Origin: Micrasema longulum
Lineage: Eukaryota; Arthropoda; Insecta; Trichoptera; Brachycentridae
NCBI GenBank assembly: GCA_022494885.1
Contig: JAGVSM010000488.1
Coordinates: 1-64,000, forward strand
Direction: 5' to 3'
DNA: 64,000 bases
In this document: piece by piece, positions 11,401 through 26,400 of the stretch
How the letters are laid out: each line of letters begins with the position of its first letter
How positions within the stretch are numbered: the first letter of the stretch is position 1
Notes under the pieces: generated by a model
Database searches by the model: none
What the model saw: only the letters and a program-made list of their open reading frames with translations
What the model was told of the DNA's origin: nothing
Made by a program: the position numbers and the translations under genes

Positions 11401-14400
11401 TTTTCAAACGAACGCTTACCTGTTATTAATAATGACTCGAGGGCCCCCTGACTAATTTGTCAAAAATAACCGCGTCATCAGCATACTCTAGGCCAAAGTT
11501 TTTGGAAGGAGGAATTATTGTTCTTCTATTTAATGATATTGACATTCTTAATATGAAACCCATGAGAATAATGAATAGGAGGAGTGGTATAAATATTTCC
11601 TTTAACGTTTGCCTCGATGTATATATTTTGTCCTAGTTTTGTTCGTTTGAATTTCGATTTATCAGGACAATCTTTTGGTTTCCTCATTCGTTTTCCCAGT
11701 GCTCAATATTTATTATATATACGATCTAAGCATATTACAACCGTTACAATGCACGAAGAAACATAAATATACAAGAAACATAAATATACAAGAAACTTGT
11801 CAAAAATAAATATTATCTCATTTCTAACTTTGTCTGCATATCGTATTATTTTTTATTGTTATGAATCTTGGAAAACTTCGTTGCATATCACCATCTATTT
11901 TATTTATGTATATATCTGTTTTCTTGCGTGTATAATTATTCCGACACCCCTTTTTAACAATTCTGCGTACCAGACAAGTCAAAAAATCCGACACGGTAAA
12001 ATTAGGGTGGATTGACATTTATTATGTTCTTTTGTATTTAATTAAATTTATTCAGCTGCTATTCTCAGGTGAAAATTCTGCAAAACAAAATCGATTAGGT
12101 AAATTATTATTCAAATTCATTTATTTTTCCAAAATAACATTGCAAATAACAAAATATAAGGCGTCACATTGGGATAATATATCAAACCAGGAACCCTTGA
12201 CCAACGGTTCGTCATTTTTTATGGTATAATACTCTTCAGTAGCAAGAGTATTTGCCTCATAAACATATTTTCATTGCCTGCCTGCCTGACTGCTCCGATC
12301 GGCACAACCAGAGGCAGGTTGCTTCTGGAAGCCAGGAGGTAAAGCAGTCTGTGCTGACGCTGTCGGAGATAACCATCGGTAACATGAAAATTGATACTCT
12401 CTAAAATGAAATTAATAAAAAAAATGGCTCAGTGTGAACCCATGTCTTTATGCCCATTGTCGAAATAAAAAATCGACTGCGGTTATTTTATTTATATCCA
12501 AAATTGCAAACATTGGAAGCGTAGTACTTTAAAAAGCCATCTATCTCTCATACAATAAGATTGATGACGAGAAATAATTGTGTTGTGTCTGTGTATAAAT
12601 TCGTGATTCGCTTCGGAGGTATTTGCGGCACATGTTATTTATAATGCATGATCAATGCCAGCTTTGTTTTGTCCGCTCCCAAAGTATTTTCGTTTTTAAT
12701 TTTATCCACGATGTTTACTTTAATTTCTTCGTGTTTCGGCGTATGCGGTTCTTGGCTCACCAGTCAAATAGGTCATGACCCGCCATAAACATTTCTTATT
12801 TATTACGCTTAAAAAACAACTTATACTTTCATTTTGTACAGCTATTATCTGTTGCGTTTTCATTCTTATCATTTTTTACTGATTAACGTCAATTCGGGTT
12901 GGAATATTCCGCTGTAAGTCGCAACTCGCAACCCAAAGGTTTCCATAATTATTATCGATGACACACGCTGAGATCGCGGTCGTGTCGCCGACTTACACTT
13001 ACAGCTACAATAACGATAATATTGATTCGTCGCTAAGCACGGGCGTGATCGATCCATCAAATTTGATGGTATTGAAGAGGACAGGAGCGGGCGCTTCGTG
13101 AGTGAAAATGCAGTCGTGACAATGATCTCTCGACGTGATTACGAAGACCGTTCCGCTATTCGATACCAGCAACCGGCCTTATAGTATACAATACTATGTG
13201 TACCAATGTACCATACGATATACCCGTCTAACCGGTCGCGGCCGTCCGCGGTTTGTGCGCGATATTGTAATCAATATTTTATTGTGAAAACGAAATGTTT
13301 CGTTAATCGATTCGCTATTATCTAACGCCCCGAGGCCACGTCCATGAACCGGCTTGGAATAAATAGCCCCGAGTAATTTATTCAGAATCGATTAGGTGTA
13401 ACAATAATAGTCTTAAAAAAACTTTAGCAGTCGATTATAAATAGTACAGCGCGTTTTTCTTATCACATTGTTCTACCGTGAGTGGCGGAAAAGGACGCCT
13501 TGTCTTTTTTTAAGTCACATGATTTGTTTAACTTTAATTTCGCAGTTTTTTTTCCTTTTATATTTTGTTATTTGTTATAATTATTATAGAGTTGATATCA
13601 ACAACGGAATATTGACTTGTTTTTATTACCTCTTACTCGAATGATCAAGATACGCTGTAAATTGTATACCAATGTATAAATTACCTTTATTTTGCACCAC
13701 ATCATGCCGAGAGGCCCCATTGGAGTGTTAAATGTTAACACACCGAGACTCGAGAAGAAATAAACGCATAGTTTAAAGCGGTTAAGGATAAGAGGAAAAA
13801 TATATACTAAAATTTATTTATTTTTTGTAAAAACTATGATTTCAAAATTTACATAATAAATTTTCCAAGCAAAAAAAAGCCGTGTGTATGTTGCCACCAT
13901 TTATTTATAATTATATTATTTTTTATTTATTTATTTAAGCTCATGCACACTTCTCACCGCGATCGCGAATCAGTTATTTTTGCGATTAATAATTCGTTTA
14001 ATCCATTGTGTCGTGTAATAAGCATGACCACAGGATCTGATCTGATCCTGACTGCCGCGAGACAAGTTCCAAACAATAAGGTACAGAACCCAGTAGGCAG
14101 CAAATAAATCCAACAAAGTAAATAAATGAATATTTAATAATTATTATTTATTATGAATTGTTTTAATTTCTTTGTTTTATTTACTTGCGTGCTATCTTAT
14201 TTTCGGTTTTATGTACATATGATTACTTGTTACCATATTATTATTATTACCATGCTTTTATGTAAACATTATTCTGTCCCAAAATGAGTTAGTTGTAACT
14301 CCTGGGCTGGTATTCCGGACGCGTTTAAAGCGCGCTATAATGCGTATTTAGTAAGTAAAAACGCGCTATACCGCACTATAATTTCGTTTGGAATTCAGCC

Positions 14401-17400
14401 CTGGGAGTACAAAAAAAAATTGTATGATTTGTTAAAAATAAATAATTTATTTAAATGTGGCGTATCTATGAGGCCAAGAGCTCTGCGTTGAGTTGGGATA
14501 CAACAAAATAGAAAGTGGAAGGATGCATATTATTAAAGAATACTACAAATAAAAATGATTACATAAACATAAATTTCAATAAACATCTGGACAGCATGCT
14601 CAGTAGTACTATATTATACATATAAATCGATGCTATGTCTCGCAACAGTTTCCTGCGATGGTCTCTTCCCTTAGATAAAATCCAAACTCGTACACTTCCA
14701 CCGAAAATGGATTTCGTTTTGGAGAACTTAATATGTTCATCCAGGACATTGAACACTCTTGGGGCCACAAAAGAGAAATTTATCGGAGTGAAAGTCGTAC
14801 GTGTTTTTGAGGTACATATCACATTGAGATTAAAGATAGTACATTACTATTACTTCTACCATTACGTCATTTTCCCTTGGGATAGACAGAGATAATGGAA
14901 CGCCACACGTGCCTTTATCGTCATAGTATCCTAGCTTTTTCTATTGCCATGCATCTTGTCATTCACACTCTTTGGTATTCGCATATTTGTATTGTATGAG
15001 AAGTGTTGGAACGGAACGCAATTTTACCCAAGTCGATCGATCGTATTACCATGGAATGAACGATGGCGAACTTGCGAACCTGCGAACTCAATTCTCTCCT
15101 CGTCGTTCCCCCTACACGGCCTACCCCGTCGTGACAGTTTTCTCTGCAGCGCATAAAGCATGCAGGTTCACGATCTCATGTCCTCGCTGCGACTCCAGTA
15201 CTTACTATACCACCATAGTGATAATAATAATTACACTTCGTGACTTGAGCACATCGGCTTTTGAGATTAAGTTAACCTCGAACCACTCTACTCGAGACCT
15301 TTTCTGTTTCCTAAAAGTAATTATTGACATTACGTTACGTAATAAAGCTACAGATATTTTATTATGATGCTGATTCATTGTACGTCATCAAAATAGAATG
15401 GAACTGCAATTATTATGAATGGCTATTAAGTCAAATTGAATTTCCTACAAGAAAATTGGAATACTTTTGTAAAATTCCGACGGACAAAATTTCATATCGT
15501 CGCGCGTCGTGATGGTAGAACAATGACTTGTGATTTTCAACTTTACGTGAGGGCGGTTTAAATTTTTTTGACACTATGTCACAACTTGTAATTAAGTGCA
15601 AAAGTATATTTATTTATATAAAGATACAATAGGGATGGAGAATACCTTAATGAAGGGAATATGGAAGTCTAGGCATTTACAGGGGTTATGACCCGTCATT
15701 GTCTGGTTTAAGTGGCCACCTTCTTAATGTATTTAATTCTAATCTTTATTCTCCCGAGAGGGTGAAATCCTGTCTTTTGTCTACAAACATTTGGACAAAC
15801 TCAAATATTGTAATATAAAGATACATTTACAAAAAATAGAATAACGTTCCCCTTACTCTGAGGCCAAGAGCCCCGTGTTGTGTTGGGATACGAAATAAAA
15901 AAAGTATACATATTATTAAAGAATACTACAAATAAAAATTATTACGAAAACATAAATTTTAATAAACATTTGGACAACACGCATATAATTTGATACTAAG
16001 GTTAGCTATATATATATTTCTTTATTTTCAAACCTAGAATATAAAGACCTTTTGTTATCTTTTCAAGATCAAATATAAAAGAAAGTCAATGTCCCATTTA
16101 TCGCACATCCGTCGTTATTCTACGATCACGACAATATGTCTACATTTTCCAATTTTCTTACGAATATTTGGCTATATCGAGTCACCTATCCAATACCCGT
16201 TAGTTATTGCACGGTAAATAATAATGTATCTTAAAGTACTCAAGCATTCCTGTAGTTAATTTTCTGAACAAATGAATCTGTATTTTCGTTGCAAAAAAAG
16301 TAAATTTTAATAAAAATAAACAGTAATATTTGAATACATCCATTGTTGGTTAATTCTAATTCATCAACCTTTTACGTACTAATCTCGATAGCATCTGTCG
16401 AAATACGAACGGTAAACAATATTACGAGATTTGTGCTGAATGCAAGCCTGGGATAAATATTACCAACTTGAAACATTTCATCAAAACACGAAGATAGAAC
16501 AATTGATTTCGCACCCCCTACCCCCCTTTATGATAGCAGATCAATATAAAACAATTAACTTAATATAATTATACTGTTATGCACATTATTAATCATATTA
16601 CAAAACAAAGCCTTAAGATATTTTTTTTTAATATCGAAGGCAACTAGAACATCATATTACCAGAGATAAGATAAAAAATAGACTCCCATTTATAAAAAAG
16701 CGAAGTCACATAATTCACAGTTTATCAAATATATATGATGCATATTTAATTTAATTATTAGAGCACATATGAGAATATGAATATGTGTGGCTTTACTTCA
16801 AAATTAAAAAAAAAAAATAGTACAGCTCTGGGTGCATATTACAATGGGAAGTTAACTGAATTTTTAAATTTATTTCAACAGAGAGGAAAAATATTTTTTA
16901 GAACTCCCTAGGGAGGAAATCCAGCCAGTCTGTAAGCATTTTTCAACAGAGAGGAAAAATATTTTTTAGAACTCCCTAGGGAGGAAATCCAGCCAGTCTG
17001 TAAGCATTTGGACATACTCAAACATTGTTGAATTAACTGAATTTTATTTAATTGTCTATAAAGTATGATCAAATGGTCTGTATGATTTTATTTTATAGAC
17101 AATTGAATATAACTCTGTTCACTTCCCATTGTAATTTGTAATCGGGCCCCCTGTTTTGAGGGTATAAGGAAATAGCCCGACGATAATTTTTAAAACTATG
17201 TTTACTGTTCGAATGTTTTTAGATGTAGAAGCCGAGGAAGTCCGAGTAGAACATGCTATGATTACGTTACGTAAACACTGGAATACTTCGCTCCCATACA
17301 TCAGGGTCGGGACCAGGATTCCATTGTGAACGGCTAATTTTGCCTCTTTCCACAAACAAATTGTTTAGTTAAATGCAGTGGGAAGGTGAACATGCAGTTA

Positions 17401-20400
17401 AATATTAATTTAATTATGACGAACATCATGAAATAATAAAATTTTATGTGATTACTGTTCACTACACCGGCTTCGTGAAAAAATAGGCGACCCGGATTCT
17501 TTGTCATTTTCTCTTATCTAGTTACAATTTTTATATTCCTATTTACATTCCTCCACATACCCGAAACCGTTTTATAGACTTTGGGTCTTCATATCGACTA
17601 AAGCGGATTATAGTCATACCGATTATCTCAGTTATCATGCATCTGCTTTGTATTCTTAATATAATAATGTATATTTTTACATGCCCCGTTCGTTGCGCCA
17701 AATATCAAAAAGTTCTCCCCTAGAGTGTTCCTTAAAAAAATACAAATAAACATAGCAAGTTCACGCAATTTCTTCTACGATTTTTAGAAACTATGTTTTT
17801 CTATAAATTGTGTGAAATGCTTTTCAATTCTGCTTAAAATAAGTAGTTAAAAAAACGCGGTCGGAAAACACGATCTTTTAAAAAATCGATTAATTACAGT
17901 AGGCACGACAATCTAGCACTATATATTTAATAGGATTAATTTAGGTGCATTAATGTAGGTTCAAAATATTTACACAAATAAAAAAATATATGATGCTTAC
18001 AATAGACACAAATTACGACTAAACGTTTGCAAATTCATTATTTCAACTTACTCATGTTTGACGAGTCCTCATTAATTGTCAGGTTTACTTATCCATTATC
18101 CATGAATGGTAATTAGCTATATTATCTATTTATATTCAGTACTACTATTTATATTTAGACTTTTTAGCAGACATAAAGGCTTCCTGGCTTAATGCTGCGT
18201 GCTGATTTGTTGTTTAGGTATTCGTGTTTCAAAAAACTGAAAAAAGGCATTTTTATACATAACTACTGTTATTTTGAACTGTACTTTTTTTTTCAATTTA
18301 ATTTCTACACAGATAGTAATAATACTTATTTATCAATGCATCCGCTTTCTTTTCAATCTCGTTCCGAACTCAAGTGGCTTAATTTTTTATAAACGCATAA
18401 ACTTTCAATCTCTCACTTCTTTATAATATTCTTCACAATCCTTGCGTTCCAAAATATCTTGTTGAGAATTTCATTAGCCTTTCTGATCATTGTCTTTCGC
18501 TTCACTCTTCTCAGGATAGAACACTGTGCATTCCTCGACATAGTACATCATTTTTCAGCTATTTCTTTTTCGTCCAAGCTGCTAGACTTTGGAATGAGCT
18601 ACCTCTTCATATAAAAAATGCACCTTCTCTAGCCACCTTCAAGAAACGCCTGAAACATTACTATATATCCCCAGAATCCTGAACTCCTTGAGTTTTTACT
18701 GCTTTTTTTCTCAAATATTTTTTTTATCCCTCTTTCTTTCCTCGATTTCTCTTTCTCTCTCCTTCCAAACTAACTATCTGGTCCCACATTCCTCGTCATT
18801 TAATACGTATAACATAATGTACTTGAAAAAAAAATGTCTACATGTGCAAGCATGATCTCCCAATTAAAAAACAGCTGTTATTTTTAATGAATTCGGTTTT
18901 TTAAATATTTTATTTCAACATATGTATGTATCTTTTTATAAATATGAATGCTTTTTTGTACAAAATATTGACCAATCTCTTCTTTTGACCAGTCTGTTTT
19001 TTGGTTGTCTGGAAGATATTGCTTGTAGCAATAAGTCTGCCAAAGTACTTATTCTTTGTACATAAAGTTTTAAATAAATAAATATGCGTTTTACAAAATA
19101 ATAGCTTAATCATATATATACGAACATGCAATTCAAAGCGTTATGTTTTTAAAATATAGGGAAACGTCACTTGTTTGTACTTGCAAAAGTTGATTTCCGC
19201 ATTATCGAGACGGCACCTCTTCAAACATCACGGGGATCTGTACTAGTTACTTATAATTAATTGATTACTTATATATATACTTATATGTTTGGACCCCTGT
19301 ATTACTAAGTAGCCTTACGTGTCATGTACAAGGCTAAGGTACTCGGAAAAGTTCGTTATTGTTTATCTTGGAAATGGGATGTTTAATAACCGATTTTTGT
19401 TTATTACCTTATGAGTCCAATCACCATTATTGCAAAGTTTAGAACAATGGCGCATGATAACTACTTTTAACGACAATGTGAATATCTGTTAAGGATATTC
19501 CTTCTTTCCTGCATTCTGCTTCAATATTATGGCGTTATTAACTGAAAAATAGGCACTGAAATAACAGATGTTCGATACTCTGAAGAAATATCATCGCATG
19601 GACATCATTCCTTAATTTAATTATATGCAAGTAACTTCTCATAGCTCCGTGTCCGGTAAAGATTTGTTTTGCTGCATCAGCCAGCGTTGGGAAAAACATT
19701 TCAACTACTCGTTACTGGCAGACCTTATTTTAGTTTTCCTAGATTAGCATCTCAAGTCTGACCATCTTGTCTGCATGTATTTTAGAATGATAGACAAATA
19801 CATACGTTGTGATTTGGATACCGACGCAGAGATAAAAACGATAGACATGAAACTATTTAATATATTTATCTATTTTTTTCCCAGTCGAGAACAAACCCAG
19901 AAACTGGTACACTCTGAAAATAAAATATCTACAAGTATGCGTCGACTTTGAAATAACATGTTTTAATTATTACTACCGACCTCGTGAAGGAGGCATGTAG
20001 GATCCATTTGCTTTATTGATGATTATGACTTAATCATGTTTGTATACACCGATTTATTTGATCCGATGAACATCATTTATGTATTCTGAAACTACACACA
20101 ACACACACACGCACTATTCCTGTACTGTAATACGTCTGTAGACGCGGTCAATGTCCTCCCACGTCTTGATGTAAGTTTATTTGGCCTCATTTAATTTTAC
20201 GAGCCCAACGGCCTTTGGTTTGCACGCCAAACACAAAACTTCGCTAAATCCTCAATTTTTCCCAGCAATGGCAGTTCGCGCACAAAGCGCTCATAGTTGT
20301 AAATAATATTATTACGAGACTTTTACCCAAATACCAACCTTTCTTCGCGGATTTATGAGCCCTTCTTTAATTTAATTTTCACTATTAAAATTATTGTATA

Positions 20401-23400
20401 AATATATCGTCACTCGAAGCTAATAAATATTTTAGAATTATGTTCTCATTTTTTTTATATTTTACATTATACTCGTATTTTATTTATCATAATCGTCTTT
20501 AAAAGAGCATTGAATAATACTGAAATTCTGTTCCATTAGTTAATAAATATGTCTGTCTAGTACGTTATTTTTCTGTTTTAATGTAAGTAAAAAACAAGTA
20601 ATCCTTTACTATATTTTATTATGTATTCGTTTTAACGTAAATGTGCATTATGTCAACTTTTTTTTTTCTGTACATTTTTTAAATCAGTTTTTTTTTTGCT
20701 GGTGGTTCATCTAAACTGTCTAACTAGAGATAGCTTCCCCGTTCTAAGGCAGTAAATAATATATTTTATAATAATATAAAAAAATAATAACAATTTTATT
20801 AAATTTCGTTAATAATATTTTTAACATAAAACAAACAAACCATCACGCCGTTTCCCCGTAAGGGTAGGCAGAGAGGATAGAACGCCACAACACTCTAGCT
20901 TTGCATACAGATCTCGCTTCCTCTACATTCGTACATCTTCTCATGCACGCGCGCCGATTATTCCGACTTTTGACATGTCCATCTTTGAGTATTTGTTGGT
21001 TGTTAACATAATTTGCATATTCGCAATTTTTGCTACTTAATTGTTTTCATGTAGCAAATTCAACTGATTTTTTACTGCTCATTGATAATCCAAAATAACA
21101 TTATTATGATTTCTAGGTACAAATAGTGGTGGCGGTTCTCGGACAGAATAACATAAATAATAATTATTGCTGATAACATAACTCACTGCGGTTTCACATC
21201 ACATATTTAATTGAAGATAATATATTTTATTATGGACACCATGTTTCATGTGTCACGATAACGAATACGCGGTATGTTAAATAATGCGTCCCGTTCGATG
21301 AATTATTTTAATTACGCTTACTAATGGGTAATAGGTCTCCTGCCAAATTATACTTTTTCGAACTATTTACCTACATATCGACAACGAAGGGTGGCCATAA
21401 TTAAACTGTTTGAAGGTAATGTGAGCCCATTGTAGGTAAATTGAACTATCTGGCATTTTAAAGGTGAAGTAATTATATTAGGGGAGCGCGGGGTAATGAG
21501 AGCGGGCGGGTAATCGGAGCGATGGCGATTGTACGGAACCTATGCACGATCGAGTGACCTTAAGCAGTCGGCCGTTTCTGTCAACCATCGAGAAAGTTCG
21601 TCTGATGCACATGAGCCGTTATTATTATTATTATGGATAATTTATATAGCGCCATTTTCGTAACAAAATACCTCAAGGGCCTCAACCTCAAATACCGTTA
21701 GTGCCCTGCGTTGAGTCACGAGAGACATTTGTTAGTTTTTCGGTCCGCGTTTATAAAAAAACAGCCAATTGCCAGCGTTCAGGTAAGGAAGAAGAAATAT
21801 TTATATTGTATCATGTTTACGCTCATTACATACCTTGATTTGTTCTTTCAAGCGCCGTTCGTCAAATTGTGATTGAAAGTCGAATAAGATATTTGTGTTA
21901 TTACTTTTAAAGTTAGTAGTCAGCGGGTAATGGGAGCCTATTGAGTCCATCGTAAGCCCAATGCCACAACCGTACATCAATAAAAACAAGGTGTTGAAGA
22001 TCAAACTTCATTCTGAAATCTTAGCAAACACACAACTAAGACTTCCTTTTTTAATAAGTTGAGCTTTTTTTTTTTAGAGAAGTAAAAATTATGGCTCCCA
22101 TTTCCCATGTGAGCGTTAAATGGGCTCTCATTACCAGCATGTAAGGGGTAATGGGAGCGATTGACTTTTTAAAATTAAATCTTTATTGTGCTTAAATGCA
22201 TGGTTGTAGTTGATTTAAACTGTGATGAACAGATAGTCAAATAAACGAGGTTTAAGTTATTAATAAAACATATAACAAAGTAAACAAATGTGGTTTTTAT
22301 CAACATTTTCCCTTAGTAGGCTCCAATTCTCCCGCTCTCCCCTATATGTCTGAAATCAGTATAGTCAAAAACCTTCTTTCCTGGTTTTTGTACGAAACAT
22401 CCACCTTAATTAAAAATATTACAAAACTTTCGTTTGAATACAAAAGGTTTACCTTTTTATCAGTTAGTTGGCATAAAAAAGTTAGAAAAAAACAGTAATA
22501 TTTATTGTCTTTGTAATGATCAACAATGCGCGTAACTTCCTGTAGTATTTATTATTTTATATTCACAATAATAACACATTGGTATGTGGTTTGCATTCCG
22601 AGAATTTAAAACATACCCACTCTCGTATAAGTATTATCGTGACAGAACAATATGGAGTTAGTGATAAAACTATTCAACCAATAAAAGTCAGACTTTCGTA
22701 ATGACTTAAGTACCTATAATACTAGTGTGCTTGTTACATACACGCGCATAATACAATATATAATAATATAATCGGAAAGAAAACATTGCATCGGAAAACC
22801 GGTTATTCTGGTCTCGCTTGCAACCGGAGTTTCTCCGAACATTGTTGGCCTTTATTTTCATCTTATTTCAATACTCGCCGACATAATGTTCTCGCAATAA
22901 CTATGGAGTACGTTTGATGCTCATTGCTTACCGCCAATTTGGTTTCGAGTTTCGAGGGCGATTTCGTCAATTCATTATCGATAAAAAATGCCTACCATTG
23001 AATTGTTCTCAGTTCTCACCTCTTGCAGTAAGCTGTAACGCTTCACGCTTCGTAGTGCTGACGCTTTTTGTACTCTCCGAGAGTATTATAATGACAAATC
23101 CCATCAAGGTCAGGCTTGCAGCTCATTAGTAACAACTTTTTTCTGTATTCGTTTTTTTCCTAATCAATGGAATTATTTATTTGTAATGAATTGTTGTTAA
23201 TGTCATTTCTAATATGAATGTTTTGTGCTTACGTATGAGGCGCCGAGAGCCAGAGAAACTTAAGCGACAATCATATTTTGTATAGATGGCCAAGACTTTT
23301 TTTTTGTTTCTATGTCAAAATTGTTTTTGAAACTTTAATTAAGCCTACATATTTTTTGTTCGTTTCCAGTTTTAATATGGGCGCTTGAGTTAGAGTGCCT

Positions 23401-26400
23401 TAAATCGATTTTTTTTTCTCAGCGCCTCATATATTGTCACATTTGTTTATCGCGCAATAGACTCTTTATCGACTACTGCGAGTCGCCAACACTATTGACC
23501 TTGCGTTATCGTTACTCGCTACCGAATTCTTCGGGAGCGTATTTGATTGGGAAATTCCTGTGTTGAGTTGAGAATGAGTTCACGCGCCAGTAGTCGCAAG
23601 TCGCAAGTCGCAATCCTTCTCTGTTGTAATTTATTGGCTCTGATTTAGAGCTGATACGTTCGCCGTGAAATCGGATCGCGTGTTCGGATTTCTGCCTGTT
23701 CTCCTGTCACAGATGCAGCTGTGCCGTTATATGCTTTAACACGCCATTCTTGGAATTCTCAACGCCCACGTGTTTGTTATATTATTTACGGACTAACCCT
23801 TTATTTGCGCCACAATAGGCCAAGAGGCCCAATTACAGTGGTGAATTATAGCACAGACCACCCAGGCTTGAGAAAAATCACATTTAATTTTTGTGTTCTC
23901 ACTGGGAATCGATCCCGGAACCTTCCATGCGCGAATCAGGCGTCTCAACCACTCCACCATTTTCTATGCATACAGTTAAAACTAACCTTAATAGTACCGA
24001 AGTTCTGTTAAATGGAAAAACTTCGTATCATTTATTTATTTTTATTCAATAGATAAAAATAAATATTAGCGTAATAAACCCAAATATTTAAATCTCAACC
24101 TTAGCCACGGGACCACAACCCGATTCAAATTTAACTTTCATTGTTTGTTTATTTACTAATTATTCGTTCCAACTCAACGTATGACTTTTGGTCCCACGGA
24201 GTTGGAACTTGTGTCTCTAAAAATGTGCACTATACTGTTTATGATTAACTAAATAAAATAAATATAAATTGTTGTTCCGAAGTTCTTTGTAAAAAAAGTT
24301 AGATTATAATTAAAAATTTAATCTCAAATTCGAAAGTTTTGTCTAAGCAAAACAAAAACTTTCTGGTGTCAAAAAGTTATCAATTATGTTACGATAACGT
24401 TATCCAGTAACAGCAACTGTAACGCCACGTTCATCTTAAAAAAAATAAGGGGCAACGATTACCCCAGACCACAAGCGCGCACCATGCGGTCACTTTTTTA
24501 ATGGATGCAAAGGTGACTGATGAATAATTCGAGGATTCTCTGTCGACCAGAACTGACTATTTTGTTTATGAACGTATCTTGTGTATATCCTCCACGACTG
24601 CCAAATACGAAATTCATGTTTACCAACATGGCAAGATATTTTTGAATACCGCCTTTTTTTACACTCCTCCACCATTTATTTAGTCAGTCATTTTGGTATG
24701 AATTAATATTATGTATGACATGAAGTCGATTCTTTCAGCAAAAATTCTCTGAAATGAATATGACAAAGTTTACGATATTATGTGTGTCGATCGATGTAGT
24801 TAATATGTATATAGGTAAACGTCGTTTTACGCTGGGGTTCCGTTCCGAGACACCGGCGTAAAATGAACACGAATATAATGGAAGATATATTATGGTTAGG
24901 TTCCGTGTCAAAATTCTAAGAACAATCTAACATGTTTTTTTTAATACATATTCCATATAGGTTGTTCTTAAAACCCTGTCACATCCGAATCCACGATGAT
25001 CAGTACAGGCAAGAAGACATATTAGCATATTTAAAAAAATATTTAGAACAAAGAAAAGTTACAAAAATAAAATATTTAAAAATAAATGGTTGCTTACTTC
25101 TGCAGGGGAGAAGTGAGGGGAGCGTGGCGCAGTATCAGACTCCCCCCTTCTCCCTCCTCGTTTCACCCCTGCAGAAACAAGCAACCAGTTGCTTTTTTTA
25201 TATTTTATTCGTTCTAAAAAAATATTTTAATGTGCCAATATGTCTTCTTGCTCATACTGATCATCGTGGTCTCGGATGTGACAGAGTTTAATGAACACCC
25301 TGTATATATACAAAATCAATTATAAATGTATTTAATAAATACTAACTCACCAGTTCGTCGGTACTAAATTAAATTCTCACACTTTTTTGAAAAAAGCATC
25401 CAATTTCATTTGCTTTGATTGTTGCTTCCTTTCTTGCATAATCGTAGCATAAACTTACAAATATTTTAATTTGAATAAAAGTAAAATAAAAAATATAATC
25501 ATGCCTTTTTATTTTTCTTAATAACAAAACGAAAACTAACTCGGAAACAATTTCACACACAAAATAAGCTGCTCGCGTATACGGTAATAGAATAAAACAA
25601 CGTGTAAAAGTGTGTCTGCTATTAGAATCGCGGCGCCTACTGTCGTCTGGTGTCGGCTGAACCGGGGAATCCCACGCCGGCGTAATTGTAAATCGGCGTA
25701 AATCGAACCAGCGCAAAACGTACGTGTATTTGTTTAAATGTAAATGGTTTTATTATACCTTTTTGCTTTTACATTTGAAATTCGGGTAGGCCATAGAATT
25801 ATTTACAATGATCGATACAGTGGTTGATTGGTTTCCTTTTAAAGGTTTAAGAAAATCAGATAATCATTGATTATCACTATTTAATAAGTCAGTCCACTAC
25901 ACATTGTGATCTGAAACACTAACATACTCATTTTGCACATTCACATAATTGATATATTATTTTGCTATCTTACCTCATAAAAATATGGCGTTCGATTTAC
26001 GTAAACTTATAAATAAAAAAATATGTTTGGTTTTTTTATGGGAAAAATATAAATTTAAAATAAAATATCGATTAGTGTGTAAACTGTTCCAGGAATTTAT
26101 ACGGTTTTTAAAATGTAATTTCCACACTGGTAATAATACTCGTAATATAATGTGGCGGTAATGCAAATGCATCACTGGCATAGTCGCTTTCTCCGCGCGT
26201 GTCCCGCTCCCGCTGAGCGTAACTCCATTTTACTTACAAACTACGAGTATAAACGGTCACATTTTCGATCTCTCTCCAATTGCATCATCATTATTACTTC
26301 TCATTCATTACGGTTCATTTATACACATTTCGAATGACTTCTCGCTGCCATTTCGTAATCATACATAATATATTATTTTTATAAAAGTATAAATATTTTT

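Noticed and set aside
14944..15512. Run of open frames on + at 14944-15512
   Set aside because: Translations are unlike any domain, lack coding composition and are not bounded by plausible splice sites.
20096..20113. CA-rich run as a CRISPR-like or satellite array
   Set aside because: A short simple-sequence run of under 20 bases with no spacers or higher-order repeat.
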